This document shows positions 42,537-51,418 of a stretch of DNA of 64,000 bases, one piece after another. Every line of letters begins with the position of its first letter. The stretch's first letter is position 1. The notes beneath the pieces were generated by a model. That model was not told the origin of the DNA and did no database searches. It was given only the letters and a program-made list of their open reading frames with translations. Where the stretch lies: NCBI GenBank assembly GCA_963823535.1, contig CAWGLZ010000006.1, positions 992,001-1,056,000 of the forward strand. The letters run 5' to 3'. Both the position numbers and the translations under genes were made by a program. This DNA is from RPQJ01 sp963823535. GTDB lineage: Bacteria; Pseudomonadota; Gammaproteobacteria; Steroidobacterales; Steroidobacteraceae.

Positions 42537-42988
42537 GCTCCGGCCCCGGACTTCATCACCGGCGGTCGCCCCTCGATGACTGACAGCGTCAGCCGCGAGA
42601 TGCAGGCGAGCTTCCGCTGCTCGTCCTCGATGCGGATTTCCCATACCTGCGACCGGTTGCCGAGGTGGACGGGCCGTGCCGTGCCCGTCACGCGTCCACC
42701 GCGGACCGCGCGCAGGTGGTTCGCGTTGATTTCCTGTCCGACGCAGTAGAAGCGATCCGCATCCACGCAGCAGTTGGCGCCCACGCTGCCGAGCGTCTCG
42801 GCCAGCGTTAAGGAGGCTCCGCCGTGCAGCAGGCCGAACGGCTGGTAGGTCCTGTGGTCAGCCGGCATGGTCGCTCGCAGGTAATCCGGCCCGATCTCCG
42901 AGAAACGGATGTCGAGGTGCTCGACCATGCAGCCTCTCGACTGCCGGTCCAGTTCTTCCAGGGTGAATGGGTGGTGCCAGATGCTCAT
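42533..42988 (-). CDS. hotdog-fold acyl-CoA thioesterase (MenI/YdiI-like)
   Basis: A 151-residue thioesterase of the PaaI/YdiI type. The core is FGLLHGGASLTLAETLGSVG with catalytic Glu in LAET, preceded by YQP. The terminal part reads ISRLTLSVIE. In E. coli the family includes the DHNA-CoA thioesterase MenI and the enterobactin proofreader EntH. Substrate cannot be assigned here. The operon runs thioesterase-lptM-polA with overlapping ends. Confidence 0.9.
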   Translation of the reverse strand: MSIWHHPFTLEELDRQSRGCMVEHLDIRFSEIGPDYLRATMPADHRTYQPFGLLHGGASLTLAETLGSVGANCCVDADRFYCVGQEINANHLRAVRGGRVTGTARPVHLGNRSQVWEIRIEDEQRKLACISRLTLSVIEGRPPVMKSGAGA

Positions 42989-43129
42989 CGAATGCCTCGC
43001 AGGGTGTCGCGCGGATTGTACCCTTGCCCGCCGGCCGGGCCGGGCGGAGACTGCCCGGACACATGGCGCTCTCGGCCCCGAGAGGGCAGAATTGTTGCAT
43101 AGCAAAAGATATCCAGCCGGAGCCGTTCC

Positions 43130-44911
43130 ATGACCGATTACCAGGCCCCAGTCCGTCAGATGCGCTTTACGATCGAGCACCTCGCAGACCTCGCGGAGGT
43201 GACGGCCCTGCCGGATTTTTCCGCCGTCGACGCGGACACGATCGAAGCCGTGCTCGAGGAGGCGGCCAAATTCGCCGGTGGGGTCCTGGCGCCGATCAAC
43301 TGGCTCGGTGATCAGCAGGGCGTGAAGGTCGTGGATGGCGCCGTGCAGGTTCCGCAGGAGTTCACGGACGCATACCGGCAGTTCTGCGAGGCCGGCTGGC
43401 CAGGGATCGCGTCCAATCCCGAGTTCGGCGGACAGGGACTGCCGAAGACCGTCGCCCTGGCCTGCGACGAGATGTGGGCGGCGGCCAACGTGTCCTTCGC
43501 CCTGTGCCCGGAACTCTCGCAGGGTGCCATCCTCGCCATGGATCGCCACGCGACCGAGGAACTCAAGGCGACGTACCTCGAGAAGCTGGTGTCCGGGCAA
43601 TGGGCCGGCACCATGTGCCTGACCGAGCCGCAGGCAGGATCCGATCTCTCCTCGCTCACCACGCGTGCGGAGCCCCGGGGTGACGCGTACCTGGTCACCG
43701 GCCGCAAGATCTACATCACCTGGGGCGACCACCCCATGGCCGAGAACATCATCCACCTCGTGCTGGCCCGGCTGCCGGATGCGCCGGCGGGCACCAAGGG
43801 CATCTCGCTGTTCGTCGTGCCGAAGTTCAAGCTCGCCGCCGACGGTTCGCCCGGCGCACTCAACGACGTGCGAGCCGTCTCGGTCGAGCACAAGCTCGGC
43901 ATCCACGCGAGCCCGACCTGCGTGCTCGCGTTCGGCGACGAGGGGGGTGCCGAGGGGTACCTCTTGGGCAAGCCGAACGAGGGTCTCACCGCGATGTTCA
44001 CGATGATGAACTACATGCGACTCGGCGTCGGTGCCCAGGGCACCGGCCTCTCGGAGCGCTCCTATCAGGCGTCGGTGAGCTACGCGCGTGAGCGCGTCCA
44101 GGGCCGGGCGCCCGGCGAGAAGGGCCGCGTCGCGATCATCCGCCACCCGGACGTGCGGCGCATGCTGCTCCTGATGCGCTCGCTGACGCAGGCCTCGCGG
44201 GCGATCTGCTACTACACGGCATCGTGCCTCGACCGCTCGGCGCATGGCACCGATCCCGAGGTGGTGGAGCGCTGGCAGGCACGGGCGGACCTCATGACGC
44301 CCATTGCCAAGGCCTGGTGCACGGAGGTCGGCCAGGAAGTCACGGAACTCGGCATCCAGGTCCACGGCGGCATGGGATACGTCGAGGAGACCGGCGTGGC
44401 GCAGTTCTACCGGGACGCGCGCATCGCCTCGATTTACGAAGGCACCAACGGCATCCAGGCCATCGACCTCGTCGGCCGCAAGCTGCTGCGGGATGGCGGA
44501 GCGACCGTGTCCGAGTTCGTGTCCGACATGCGCAGCGCGGACGCACCGCTCGCCAACGCCGGGGAGGACATGGCCGAAGTTCGCCAGGCGCTGGCGCGCA
44601 GCCTCGACGAGCTGGTGCAGAGCTCGACGCACATCATCAACGGCAGCCGGCGCGACCCGGAGCTCGCCGGTGCGGTCGCCTATGACTACATGATGCTGGT
44701 CGGTAACGTCATTGGCGGGTGGCAACTCGCCCGGGGTGCGCTCGTCGCGCTCGAGCAGATCGCGGCGGGTGGTGATCGCGCCTTCCTCGACGCGCAGGTG
44801 GTGCTCGCGACGTTCTACGCCGAGCACGTGCTCCCGCGCTGCACCGCGCACGCGGCGGCGGTGCGGGCGGGCAGTGGATCGACGATGGCGCTGGTGGCGG
44901 ATCATTTCTGA
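43130..44911 (+). CDS. acyl-CoA dehydrogenase
   Basis: A 593-residue FAD enzyme, larger than short-chain members because of an extra C-terminal domain. FAD/substrate motifs are TMCLTEPQAGSDLSSL and ITWGDH. The catalytic base is E437 in YEGTNGIQAIDL. The flanking KIYIT and QVHGGMGY are also typical. It oxidises an acyl-CoA to the enoyl-CoA, feeding electrons to ETF. This size class usually acts on medium or long chains; the exact chain length is not readable. The gene opens a rightward group with ubiC, hydrolase and isomerase. Confidence 0.95.
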   Translation: MTDYQAPVRQMRFTIEHLADLAEVTALPDFSAVDADTIEAVLEEAAKFAGGVLAPINWLGDQQGVKVVDGAVQVPQEFTDAYRQFCEAGWPGIASNPEFGGQGLPKTVALACDEMWAAANVSFALCPELSQGAILAMDRHATEELKATYLEKLVSGQWAGTMCLTEPQAGSDLSSLTTRAEPRGDAYLVTGRKIYITWGDHPMAENIIHLVLARLPDAPAGTKGISLFVVPKFKLAADGSPGALNDVRAVSVEHKLGIHASPTCVLAFGDEGGAEGYLLGKPNEGLTAMFTMMNYMRLGVGAQGTGLSERSYQASVSYARERVQGRAPGEKGRVAIIRHPDVRRMLLLMRSLTQASRAICYYTASCLDRSAHGTDPEVVERWQARADLMTPIAKAWCTEVGQEVTELGIQVHGGMGYVEETGVAQFYRDARIASIYEGTNGIQAIDLVGRKLLRDGGATVSEFVSDMRSADAPLANAGEDMAEVRQALARSLDELVQSSTHIINGSRRDPELAGAVAYDYMMLVGNVIGGWQLARGALVALEQIAAGGDRAFLDAQVVLATFYAEHVLPRCTAHAAAVRAGSGSTMALVADHF

Positions 44912-44920
44912 TCCGACACC

Positions 44921-45499
44921 ATGTCGCAGTCGCTGCTCGACCTTGCGTCCCCCGGCATCGCGAGCACGCGCGGCGAGCGATGGGGACCCCTGGCGGACTG
45001 TCTCGACCGGGTGCCCGACACGCTGAGGCCCTGGCTCGCCGAGCCCGGCCTGCTCACGGCACGCGTGCGCACCGCCTGCGGGTCGGCGGCGCGGCTGCGG
45101 CTGCTGCGGCTCGATCCGGCGCCCCTGGATCCTGGCGTCGGACGCCGCCTCGGGGTCGATGACCCCGGCTGCCTGTTGCGGGAGATCGAGTTCACCTGTG
45201 GCGATCGACGTTGGGTCTTCGCGCAGTCGGTGCTCCCGCAGTCCACCGTCAGGCACCATCCATGGCTGCGAAACCTCGGCGACAGCGGACTCGGCGAATC
45301 GCTCTCCGCCGTCGAGGACGTGCGCCGGGAGCCCCTCGAGTACCTGGAGCTCGACGCGGATCACCCGCTGGCGCGCGTTGCGCTGGCCGACGCGGGTCCG
45401 CCGGTCCGGCTCTGGGCACGGAGGGCGGTCTATCGCCTGGCTGGCTGGCCGATCCTGGTGCAGGAGGTGTTCCTGCCATCGCTGGGTCGTTGCGATTGA
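44921..45499 (+). CDS. ubiC: chorismate pyruvate-lyase
   Basis: A 192-residue enzyme making 4-hydroxybenzoate from chorismate, the first step of ubiquinone synthesis. Family features are RVRTACGSAARLRLL, LREIEF with the conserved Arg, the WVFAQSVLPQST block, and RRAVYRLAGWPILVQEVFLP with the catalytic Glu at the end. Length is a little above E. coli UbiC. It starts 9 bases after the acyl-CoA dehydrogenase stop. Confidence 0.88.
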   Translation: MSQSLLDLASPGIASTRGERWGPLADCLDRVPDTLRPWLAEPGLLTARVRTACGSAARLRLLRLDPAPLDPGVGRRLGVDDPGCLLREIEFTCGDRRWVFAQSVLPQSTVRHHPWLRNLGDSGLGESLSAVEDVRREPLEYLELDADHPLARVALADAGPPVRLWARRAVYRLAGWPILVQEVFLPSLGRCD

Positions 45500-45520
45500 T
45501 CGACGACCAAGGAGTTTCGC

Positions 45521-46207
45521 ATGAGCTTCGTCATCCCGCCGGTCGTACAGCCTTCAGTCGAGGTCATGGGCACGGATGATCGCTTTCCGGTGCACCGGAT
45601 CTATTGCGTGGGGCGCAATTACGCGGCCCACGCCCGCGAGATGGGCATGGACCCGGAGCGCGAGCCGCCGTTCTTCTTCTCGAAGCCGGCGGATGCGCTG
45701 GTCGGGAACGGAACGCCGGTGCCTTATCCGCCTCGCACCGCCAATCTTCACCACGAGATCGAGCTCGTGGTCGCCCTCGGGACCGGTGGGCGGAACATCC
45801 CCGTCGAGAACGCGCTCGCCCATGTCTTCGGCTACGCCGTCGGCAACGACCTGACGCGACGCGACCTGCAGTTCGAGGCGCGCGAGCAGCGCAGGCCCTG
45901 GGACGTCTCGAAGGGATTCGACGGCTCGGCCCCGGTGAGCGCGCTGCGTCCCGCGTCCGAGATGGGTCACCTGGAGCGCGGCGCCATCTGGCTCGAGGTC
46001 AACGGTGAGCAGCGACAGCGCGCCGACCTGTCGGAGATGATCTGGAGCGTCCCGGAGATCATCGCCGAGCTGTCCACCTATTTCGAGCTGCGGCCCGGAG
46101 ACCTGGTCTTCACCGGGACTCCCGAGGGCGTGGGTCCGCTGCAGCCTGGCGACAGCCTCGTCGGCGGCGTGGACGGTCTCGAGACGTTGCGGACCACCAT
46201 CGTCTGA
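45521..46207 (+). CDS. fumarylacetoacetate hydrolase family protein
   Basis: A 228-residue metal-dependent hydrolase. The core CVGRNYAAHAREMGMDPERE, metal ligands in LHHEIELVVALG (Glu-x-Glu) and GNDLTRRDLQ (Asp), and FTGTPEGVGPL are typical. Followed by a maleyl-isomerase gene, it is most likely a fumarylpyruvate hydrolase of the gentisate route (NagK-like), but a fumarylacetoacetase role in tyrosine breakdown is also possible. An AAGGAG ribosome site precedes the ATG. Confidence 0.85.
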   Translation: MSFVIPPVVQPSVEVMGTDDRFPVHRIYCVGRNYAAHAREMGMDPEREPPFFFSKPADALVGNGTPVPYPPRTANLHHEIELVVALGTGGRNIPVENALAHVFGYAVGNDLTRRDLQFEAREQRRPWDVSKGFDGSAPVSALRPASEMGHLERGAIWLEVNGEQRQRADLSEMIWSVPEIIAELSTYFELRPGDLVFTGTPEGVGPLQPGDSLVGGVDGLETLRTTIV

Positions 46208-46232
46208 TCGCCCCGACGGGCTGGGGACCAAC

Positions 46233-46901
46233 ATGACCCTGAGGCTCCACACCTACTGGCGAAGTTCGGCTGCCTTCCGGGTGCGCATCGCGCTCGCACT
46301 GAAGGGCCTCGACTACGAATCCGTCCCGCGGCACCTGCTGCGCGGCGGCGGCGAGCAGCGTCGCGCCGACTACCTGGCGCTGAATCCTCAGGGGCTGGTG
46401 CCGGTCCTCGACCACGACGGATTTCTGCTGTCGCAGTCGATCGCGATCTGCGAGTACCTCGAGGAGGTCTTTCCGGATCCGCCCCTGCTGCCGGTCGCCG
46501 CGCACGATCGCGCGACCGTGCGGTCGATGGCGCTCGTCGTGGCCTGCGACATCCACCCGCTCAACAACCTCAGCATCCAGCAGTACCTGCGCTCCGGGCT
46601 CGGCCAGGACGAGGCGGCGATCACGGGGTGGACGCACCGGTGGATCGCGCGGGGCTTTGCCGCCCTCGAGGAACTCGTCGGGCGGCACTCGGCGGACGGG
46701 TGCCACAGCTTCGGATCGTCGGTCACGCTGGCGGACGTCTGCCTCGTGCCGCAGATGTACAACGCGCGACGCGCCCGGCTGGATCTGGCGCCGTACCCGC
46801 GCCTCACCGCGATCAGCGCCTGTCTCGAGAGCCTGCCGCCGTTCGCGGCCGCCCGGCCGGAGGCCCAGCCCGACGCCGAGCAGTTGGTCGGGTCCGTCTA
46901 G
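46233..46901 (+). CDS. maiA: zeta-class glutathione S-transferase, maleylacetoacetate/maleylpyruvate isomerase
   Basis: A 222-residue glutathione-dependent isomerase. The thioredoxin-like N-domain has the zeta motif S11-S12-AAFRVRIALALKGL, then NPQGLVPVLDHDG and SQSIAICEYLEE. The helical C-domain has ADVCLVPQMYNARR. It converts a maleyl to a fumaryl product, the substrate of the neighbouring hydrolase. No ring-cleaving dioxygenase is in the window, so the upstream aromatic compound is unknown. The 3' end overlaps the convergent DUF1329 gene by four bases. Confidence 0.9.
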   Translation: MTLRLHTYWRSSAAFRVRIALALKGLDYESVPRHLLRGGGEQRRADYLALNPQGLVPVLDHDGFLLSQSIAICEYLEEVFPDPPLLPVAAHDRATVRSMALVVACDIHPLNNLSIQQYLRSGLGQDEAAITGWTHRWIARGFAALEELVGRHSADGCHSFGSSVTLADVCLVPQMYNARRARLDLAPYPRLTAISACLESLPPFAAARPEAQPDAEQLVGSV

Positions 46902-48235
46902 AGTCCGCTGCCCAGGCGACGCAGGGCGGCCGGCTGGAAGTCGATCAGCTTGCCCTTCACGTCGAACCGCATCGCTTCCTTGATCTCGTTGTCGTAGCCG
47001 CCGGTGATGTAGCCGCCGCTGGTGAGGTCGTGCACGGTGCCGAAGCGGTACCACGGCACCTGCGCGTCGTAGCACTGGATCAGGCCGTGCAGGGCGACGC
47101 GCCACAGGCCGCCGCGGTTGTCGTAGGCGTCCTCCGCGAGCACGCTCCAGCTGTCCTCGTCGAGATAGAAGGTGCGGCGCCCGTACACGTGCCGCTGGCC
47201 GGACTTGAGCTTGCCCTCGACCACCCACACGCGATGCAGCTCGTAGCGCACGAGGTCCGAGTTGATGGTGTGCTTGCCGATGATGTCCTTGTACTTGAGC
47301 GACTTGTCCGACAGGCGGTACGTGTTGTACGGCACGTACATCTCGCGCTTGCCGAGGAGTTCCCAGTCGTAGCGGTCGGGCGCGCCGTTGTAGGCGTCCA
47401 CCTGGTCGGTGACGAACATGCCCTCGGAGCCGTCGTTGACGCCGTCGTAGTTGAGGTCTGGCGCACGCCGCACGCGCCGGGCGCCGGCGTTGTAGATCCA
47501 CGCGGAGCGCTGTTCCGCGACCTGGTCCACCGGCTCGTGGACCAGGAAGATCGTGCCACGCAGCGTCGCGGGCTCGGTGAAATATCCGAGCGCGTAGAAC
47601 AGCCGGTTCGGCTCGGGGTCGGCCATGTTCTGCGCATAGATGCGTTGCGAGCGGAAGCCGATCTTGTAGTAGTCACCGCCCGGCCGGACCGGGAACGAAT
47701 GCCCGATGCGCTCCGTGCCGCCTCCCGTGTAGCGCACGAGATGATTCCAGATCGCCTCGAGGCCGTTCCGCGGGATCGGGAACGGGGTGGTGGAACCGTC
47801 GAGGTTCCTGAGGCCAAACCCGTTCAGCTCGACCTTCGGTGCCTGCTCGAGGACCTTGTCGGTGACCGCCGTCGGCAGCGCCGCCGTGCGCCGCGTCGCG
47901 TACACGGGCATGCGGAACTGCTGGGGATACGCCTTGAGCAGCGCCTGTATGCCCGGCGTCAGCTTCGCCGCGTGCTGCGCGGCATTCTCCGCGGTGATCG
48001 TGAACAGCGGCTTGTCGCCCGGGAACGGGTCGATGTAGCCCTGCTGCGGCGTCCACCCGGGCGGTGGCGCGGTCAGTCCGCCCTCCCATGCGGGAATCGT
48101 GCCGTCGGCGTTGCCGGCACGCTCGGCGCCGATCGGGGTGAGGTCCTTGCCCAGGCGCGAGAAGTCGCGCTCCGCGGCGGACGCGGTGCAGGCGAGGAGG
48201 AGGGCGGCAGTGACGGGCAGCAGCGGCGTTTTCAT
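46898..48235 (-). CDS. DUF1329 family exported protein
   Basis: A 445-residue protein with signal peptide (1-20). The start LGKDLTPIGAERAGNADGTIPAWEGG is diagnostic for the DUF1329 family, cited here in part as GKDLTPIGAERAGN. Later motifs are RNADLAYT-like YTGGG, PEPNRLFYALGYF, RRVRRAPDLNYD and FYLDEDSW. The fold is thought to be lipoprotein-localisation (LolA/LppX)-like, and the family often lies near hydrophobic-compound export genes. It starts 13 bases after argH, so arginine transcripts may read into it. Its role is unknown. Confidence 0.9.
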   Translation of the reverse strand: MKTPLLPVTAALLLACTASAAERDFSRLGKDLTPIGAERAGNADGTIPAWEGGLTAPPPGWTPQQGYIDPFPGDKPLFTITAENAAQHAAKLTPGIQALLKAYPQQFRMPVYATRRTAALPTAVTDKVLEQAPKVELNGFGLRNLDGSTTPFPIPRNGLEAIWNHLVRYTGGGTERIGHSFPVRPGGDYYKIGFRSQRIYAQNMADPEPNRLFYALGYFTEPATLRGTIFLVHEPVDQVAEQRSAWIYNAGARRVRRAPDLNYDGVNDGSEGMFVTDQVDAYNGAPDRYDWELLGKREMYVPYNTYRLSDKSLKYKDIIGKHTINSDLVRYELHRVWVVEGKLKSGQRHVYGRRTFYLDEDSWSVLAEDAYDNRGGLWRVALHGLIQCYDAQVPWYRFGTVHDLTSGGYITGGYDNEIKEAMRFDVKGKLIDFQPAALRRLGSGL

Positions 48236-48248
48236 GCCGCGGATCGTA

Positions 48249-49436
48249 TCAGTCCTTGCGGAGTTTTTGCCCCACCCGCCGGTAGGCCTCGCGAAAGGGG
48301 ATACCCTCCCTCGCGACCAGCTCGTTCGCCTCGGCGGCCGCGTGGATGTCGGCATCCATGCGGATGCGGTCCGGGCGGAACCGCAGCTGCGGGATTGCGG
48401 CGGCCATGATCCCGAGGGTCTCCAGACACAGGTCGATGGAGCGGAAGAGGGGCGCCTTGATGAGCTGCAGGTCGCGCTGGTAGCCCGAGGGCAGCTTGGC
48501 CGTGATGCCGAGGACCTCGAGCAGGGAGGCATGGGCCGTCGCCGTCCGGCCGCGCACCAGCTCGAACACGTCCGGGTTGCGCTTCTGGGGCATGATCGAC
48601 GAGCCCGTCGTGAACGCGTCGGGCAGTTCGACGAAGCCGAACTCGCGCGTATAGAAAAGCAGCAGGTCGGAGGCCAGCCGCCCGAGGTCCTGCATCAGGA
48701 TCGCGACCTGGAAGAGCACTTCGGCCTCCGCCTTGCCGCGCGAAAGCTGGACTGCGGTGACCGGCTCGTGGTTCTCGGGAAAGTCGAGGCGCGTACGCGT
48801 GCCGTCGCGGCTCACGGGCAGGCCGGGCGTGCCGTAGCCCGCGGCCGAGCCGAGGGGATTGCGCAGGATGCGGCGGTGCGCGTGGCGGAGCGCGTCCGCA
48901 TCGTCCTCGATCTCGGCGGCAAACCCCCGGGCCCACAGGGCCACCGAACTCGGCATGGCCTGCTGCATGTGCGTGTAGCCGGGCAACTCGACCTGGCCCT
49001 GCGTCGCGGCCACGCCCTCGAGCGCCCCGGCAACGTGCCGGGCGCCGTCGGCGAGATCCTCGACGGCGTCCCGAAGATACAGGCGCAGCGCGACCAGGAC
49101 CTGGTCGTTCCGCGACCGTCCCGCGTGCAGGCGGGCCCCGGCGTCGCCGACCTTGCGCGTGAGCAGCGTCTCGAGCGCGGTCTGGCCGTCCTCGAGATCG
49201 AGCGTCACCGACCATTCGCCACGGGCGTGGGACTGCCCGATCTCCTCGAGTCCCGTCCGCACCGCCTCGAGATCGGAGCCGTTCAGCAGGCCGCTGTCGT
49301 GCAGCATCTCGGCGTGGGCGATGGAGGCCTTCACGTCGTAGGCGACCAGGCGGTTGTCGAGCGCGTGGTCCTCGCCGGCCGTGTAGCGCAGCACGCGCTC
49401 GTCGAGCGGCGCACCCTTGTCCCAGAGTCGCGTCAT
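48249..49436 (-). CDS. argH: argininosuccinate lyase
   Basis: A 395-residue enzyme that splits argininosuccinate to arginine and fumarate, the last step of the pathway. The fumarase-superfamily signature GSSIMPQKRNPD is present, as are HAGRSRNDQVLVALRLYLRD and GYTHMQQAMPSSVALWA. It is shorter than the 457-residue E. coli enzyme, mainly at the C-terminus. Its start overlaps the argB stop (ATGA). It closes the arginine operon. Confidence 0.95.
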   Translation of the reverse strand: MTRLWDKGAPLDERVLRYTAGEDHALDNRLVAYDVKASIAHAEMLHDSGLLNGSDLEAVRTGLEEIGQSHARGEWSVTLDLEDGQTALETLLTRKVGDAGARLHAGRSRNDQVLVALRLYLRDAVEDLADGARHVAGALEGVAATQGQVELPGYTHMQQAMPSSVALWARGFAAEIEDDADALRHAHRRILRNPLGSAAGYGTPGLPVSRDGTRTRLDFPENHEPVTAVQLSRGKAEAEVLFQVAILMQDLGRLASDLLLFYTREFGFVELPDAFTTGSSIMPQKRNPDVFELVRGRTATAHASLLEVLGITAKLPSGYQRDLQLIKAPLFRSIDLCLETLGIMAAAIPQLRFRPDRIRMDADIHAAAEANELVAREGIPFREAYRRVGQKLRKD

Positions 49437-50365
49437 TGACCGGAACCCTGTTCCGCGGCGCTCAGCGCGGTCGTGTCCGCCACGACCAGGGTTCCCGTGC
49501 CTTCGTTCGTGAAGATCTCCGCCAGCAGTGCGTCGGGCGCGGCATAGGAGATCACGTGGACGCGCCGGACGCCGCCCCGGATGGCGGACTCGATCGCGCT
49601 CGACTTCGGCAGCATGCCGTCGGACAGGGCACCTTCCTCGCGCAGGCGTCGGAGGCCCGCCACGTCGGTATACGAAATGAGCGACCGCGGATCGTCGAGG
49701 CGCTCCAGGATGCCGGGCGCCCCCGTGCACAGGATCAGCTTCTCGGCCACCAGGGCCCCGCCGATGGCAGCCGCCACGGTGTCGGCGTTGATGTTGAGCA
49801 ACTGGCCCGACGCATCCGCCGACAGCGGGCTCACGATCGGCAGGAACCCCGCGTCGAGCAGTCGCTCGATGACGGAGCCGTCCACGCCGTCGATGTCGCC
49901 GACCATGCCGTAGTCCACCACCTCGCCGCTCGCCAGCGTGACGGGCGCCCGGCGGTGCGCCTTGACGAGCCCGCCGTCCACGCCGCTGAGTCCGATGGCC
50001 GCGATGCCGAACTCGTGGGCGAGCGCGAGCAGCCGGGTGTTGACCAGGCCGTTCAGCACCATGCTCGTGGTGTCGATGGCGGCGGCGTCGGTGACGCGGC
50101 GGCCCTGCACCATGCGGGTCACCACTCCCATCTTCTTCGTGACCTCGTCGAGCTGCGGTCCGCCGCCGTGGACCAGGACGACGCGGATGCCGAGGTGGTG
50201 CAGGATCGCGACCTGCTCCATGAAGGCACGCATGGTCGCGGCGTCGCGGAAGGCGCCACCCCCGGTCTTGATGACGAAGACCCTGCCCTTGTACATGTGG
50301 ATGTAGGGGGCCGCGCCGCGCAGTGCGCGAACCGTGACGGCCTGTTCGCCCTTGTGTCCGATCAT
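49433..50365 (-). CDS. argB: N-acetylglutamate kinase
   Basis: A 310-residue amino-acid kinase. Phosphate-binding glycines are in VFVIKTGGGAFRD and VLVHGGGPQLDEVTKKMG. The LLNINADTVAAAIGGAL block is the substrate loop. Unlike the fused N-acetylglutamate synthase-kinases of Xanthomonas, no acetyltransferase domain follows. It phosphorylates N-acetyl- or N-succinyl-glutamate. Overlaps argH (ATGA) and follows argF' by 6 bases. Confidence 0.93.
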   Translation of the reverse strand: MIGHKGEQAVTVRALRGAAPYIHMYKGRVFVIKTGGGAFRDAATMRAFMEQVAILHHLGIRVVLVHGGGPQLDEVTKKMGVVTRMVQGRRVTDAAAIDTTSMVLNGLVNTRLLALAHEFGIAAIGLSGVDGGLVKAHRRAPVTLASGEVVDYGMVGDIDGVDGSVIERLLDAGFLPIVSPLSADASGQLLNINADTVAAAIGGALVAEKLILCTGAPGILERLDDPRSLISYTDVAGLRRLREEGALSDGMLPKSSAIESAIRGGVRRVHVISYAAPDALLAEIFTNEGTGTLVVADTTALSAAEQGSGQ

Positions 50366-50371
50366 CGTCCG

Positions 50372-51370
50372 TTACCCCTTCAGCAATCGGTGGAGCACGG
50401 CCATCTGCACGACCATGCGGTTGGCGGCTTCCTGGATCACGCGGCTGCGCGGTCCATCGAGGACTTCGTCCGCCACGGCGACGTTGCGCCGGACGGGGAG
50501 GCAATGCATGAGATGGCAATCCGGTCGCGCGCCCGCGAACCAGGATTCCCGGACCTGCCAGTCGACGAGCGGCTGGCGCAGCGCCGCTTCGGCCTCGCCG
50601 TCGCCATAGCAGGCCGGCGAGCCCCATTCCTTGGCGTAGAGCACGTGGGCGCCCGCGAGCGCCGTCGCCCGGTCCTCCGTTTCGCTCACCGAGCCCCCCG
50701 ACGCGGCCGCCGCGGTGCGCGCCTTGGCCATGATCGGCTCAGGCAGCGCGTAGCCATCCGGGCGCAACACCACGACGTCCATGCCGCGGTGCGCCGCCAT
50801 GTGCAGTGCCGCCGCCGGCACCGCCAGCGGCAGCGCCCGCGGGTGATACACCCACGAGAGCACGAACCTGCCGCGGCGCGGCACCTCGAGATCGTCCATC
50901 GTCTTCCAGTCGGCGAGCGCCTGGCAGGGATGGTTCACGGCGGACTCGAGGTTGATGAACGGCTTGTCGCAGAGGCTCGACATCAGCTGGAACGGCGCCT
51001 CGGCGAGATCGGCGGCAAGGTCCTTGCCTTCGGCGAAGGCGCGCAGCCCGAGCACGTCGCAATAGGACGCGAGCACCGGGATGGCTTCGCGCACGTGCTC
51101 TGCCGCGCCGCCGTTCATCACCGCGCCCGTGCGCGTCTCGACCTGCCAGGTGCCCTGGCCGGGCGTGACGACGAATGCCGAGCCACCGAGCCTCATCATC
51201 CCGGCCTGGAAGGACGACAGGGTGCGCAGGGAGGGATTCATGAACAGCAGGCCCAGGATCTTCCCGGCGAGCGCCTTCGGCTCCGGGTGCGCCTGCAGGC
51301 GGCGCGCGAGGTCGAGCAGGTCGACGACCTGATCACGCGAAAAGTCGGCGAGGTCCAGGAAGCGATTCAT
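50372..51370 (-). CDS. argF': N-acylornithine carbamoyltransferase (acetyl- or succinyl-ornithine type)
   Basis: A 332-residue transcarbamylase. The carbamoyl-phosphate motif is SLRT (47-50; STRT in ordinary enzymes), with HPCQ (147-150) and HCLPVRRN (289-296). It is the acylornithine type, recognised by FVLSWVYHPRALPLAV (169-184), a block I know from Xanthomonas AOTCase and Bacteroides SOTCase. At the specificity position (Glu92 in the Xanthomonas enzyme) it has A90. A Glu-to-Ala/Pro change there was reported to shift AOTCase toward N-succinylornithine. The Xanthomonas Lys302 region reads NVA, not NVK. Thus succinylornithine is the more likely substrate. The alignment is by eye. Confidence 0.88.
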   Translation of the reverse strand: MNRFLDLADFSRDQVVDLLDLARRLQAHPEPKALAGKILGLLFMNPSLRTLSSFQAGMMRLGGSAFVVTPGQGTWQVETRTGAVMNGGAAEHVREAIPVLASYCDVLGLRAFAEGKDLAADLAEAPFQLMSSLCDKPFINLESAVNHPCQALADWKTMDDLEVPRRGRFVLSWVYHPRALPLAVPAAALHMAAHRGMDVVVLRPDGYALPEPIMAKARTAAAASGGSVSETEDRATALAGAHVLYAKEWGSPACYGDGEAEAALRQPLVDWQVRESWFAGARPDCHLMHCLPVRRNVAVADEVLDGPRSRVIQEAANRMVVQMAVLHRLLKG

Positions 51371-51418
51371 CGTGAGTGGCCGGTGGTGTCAGGGGAGGGG
51401 GATCGCATCGCATCCGCG

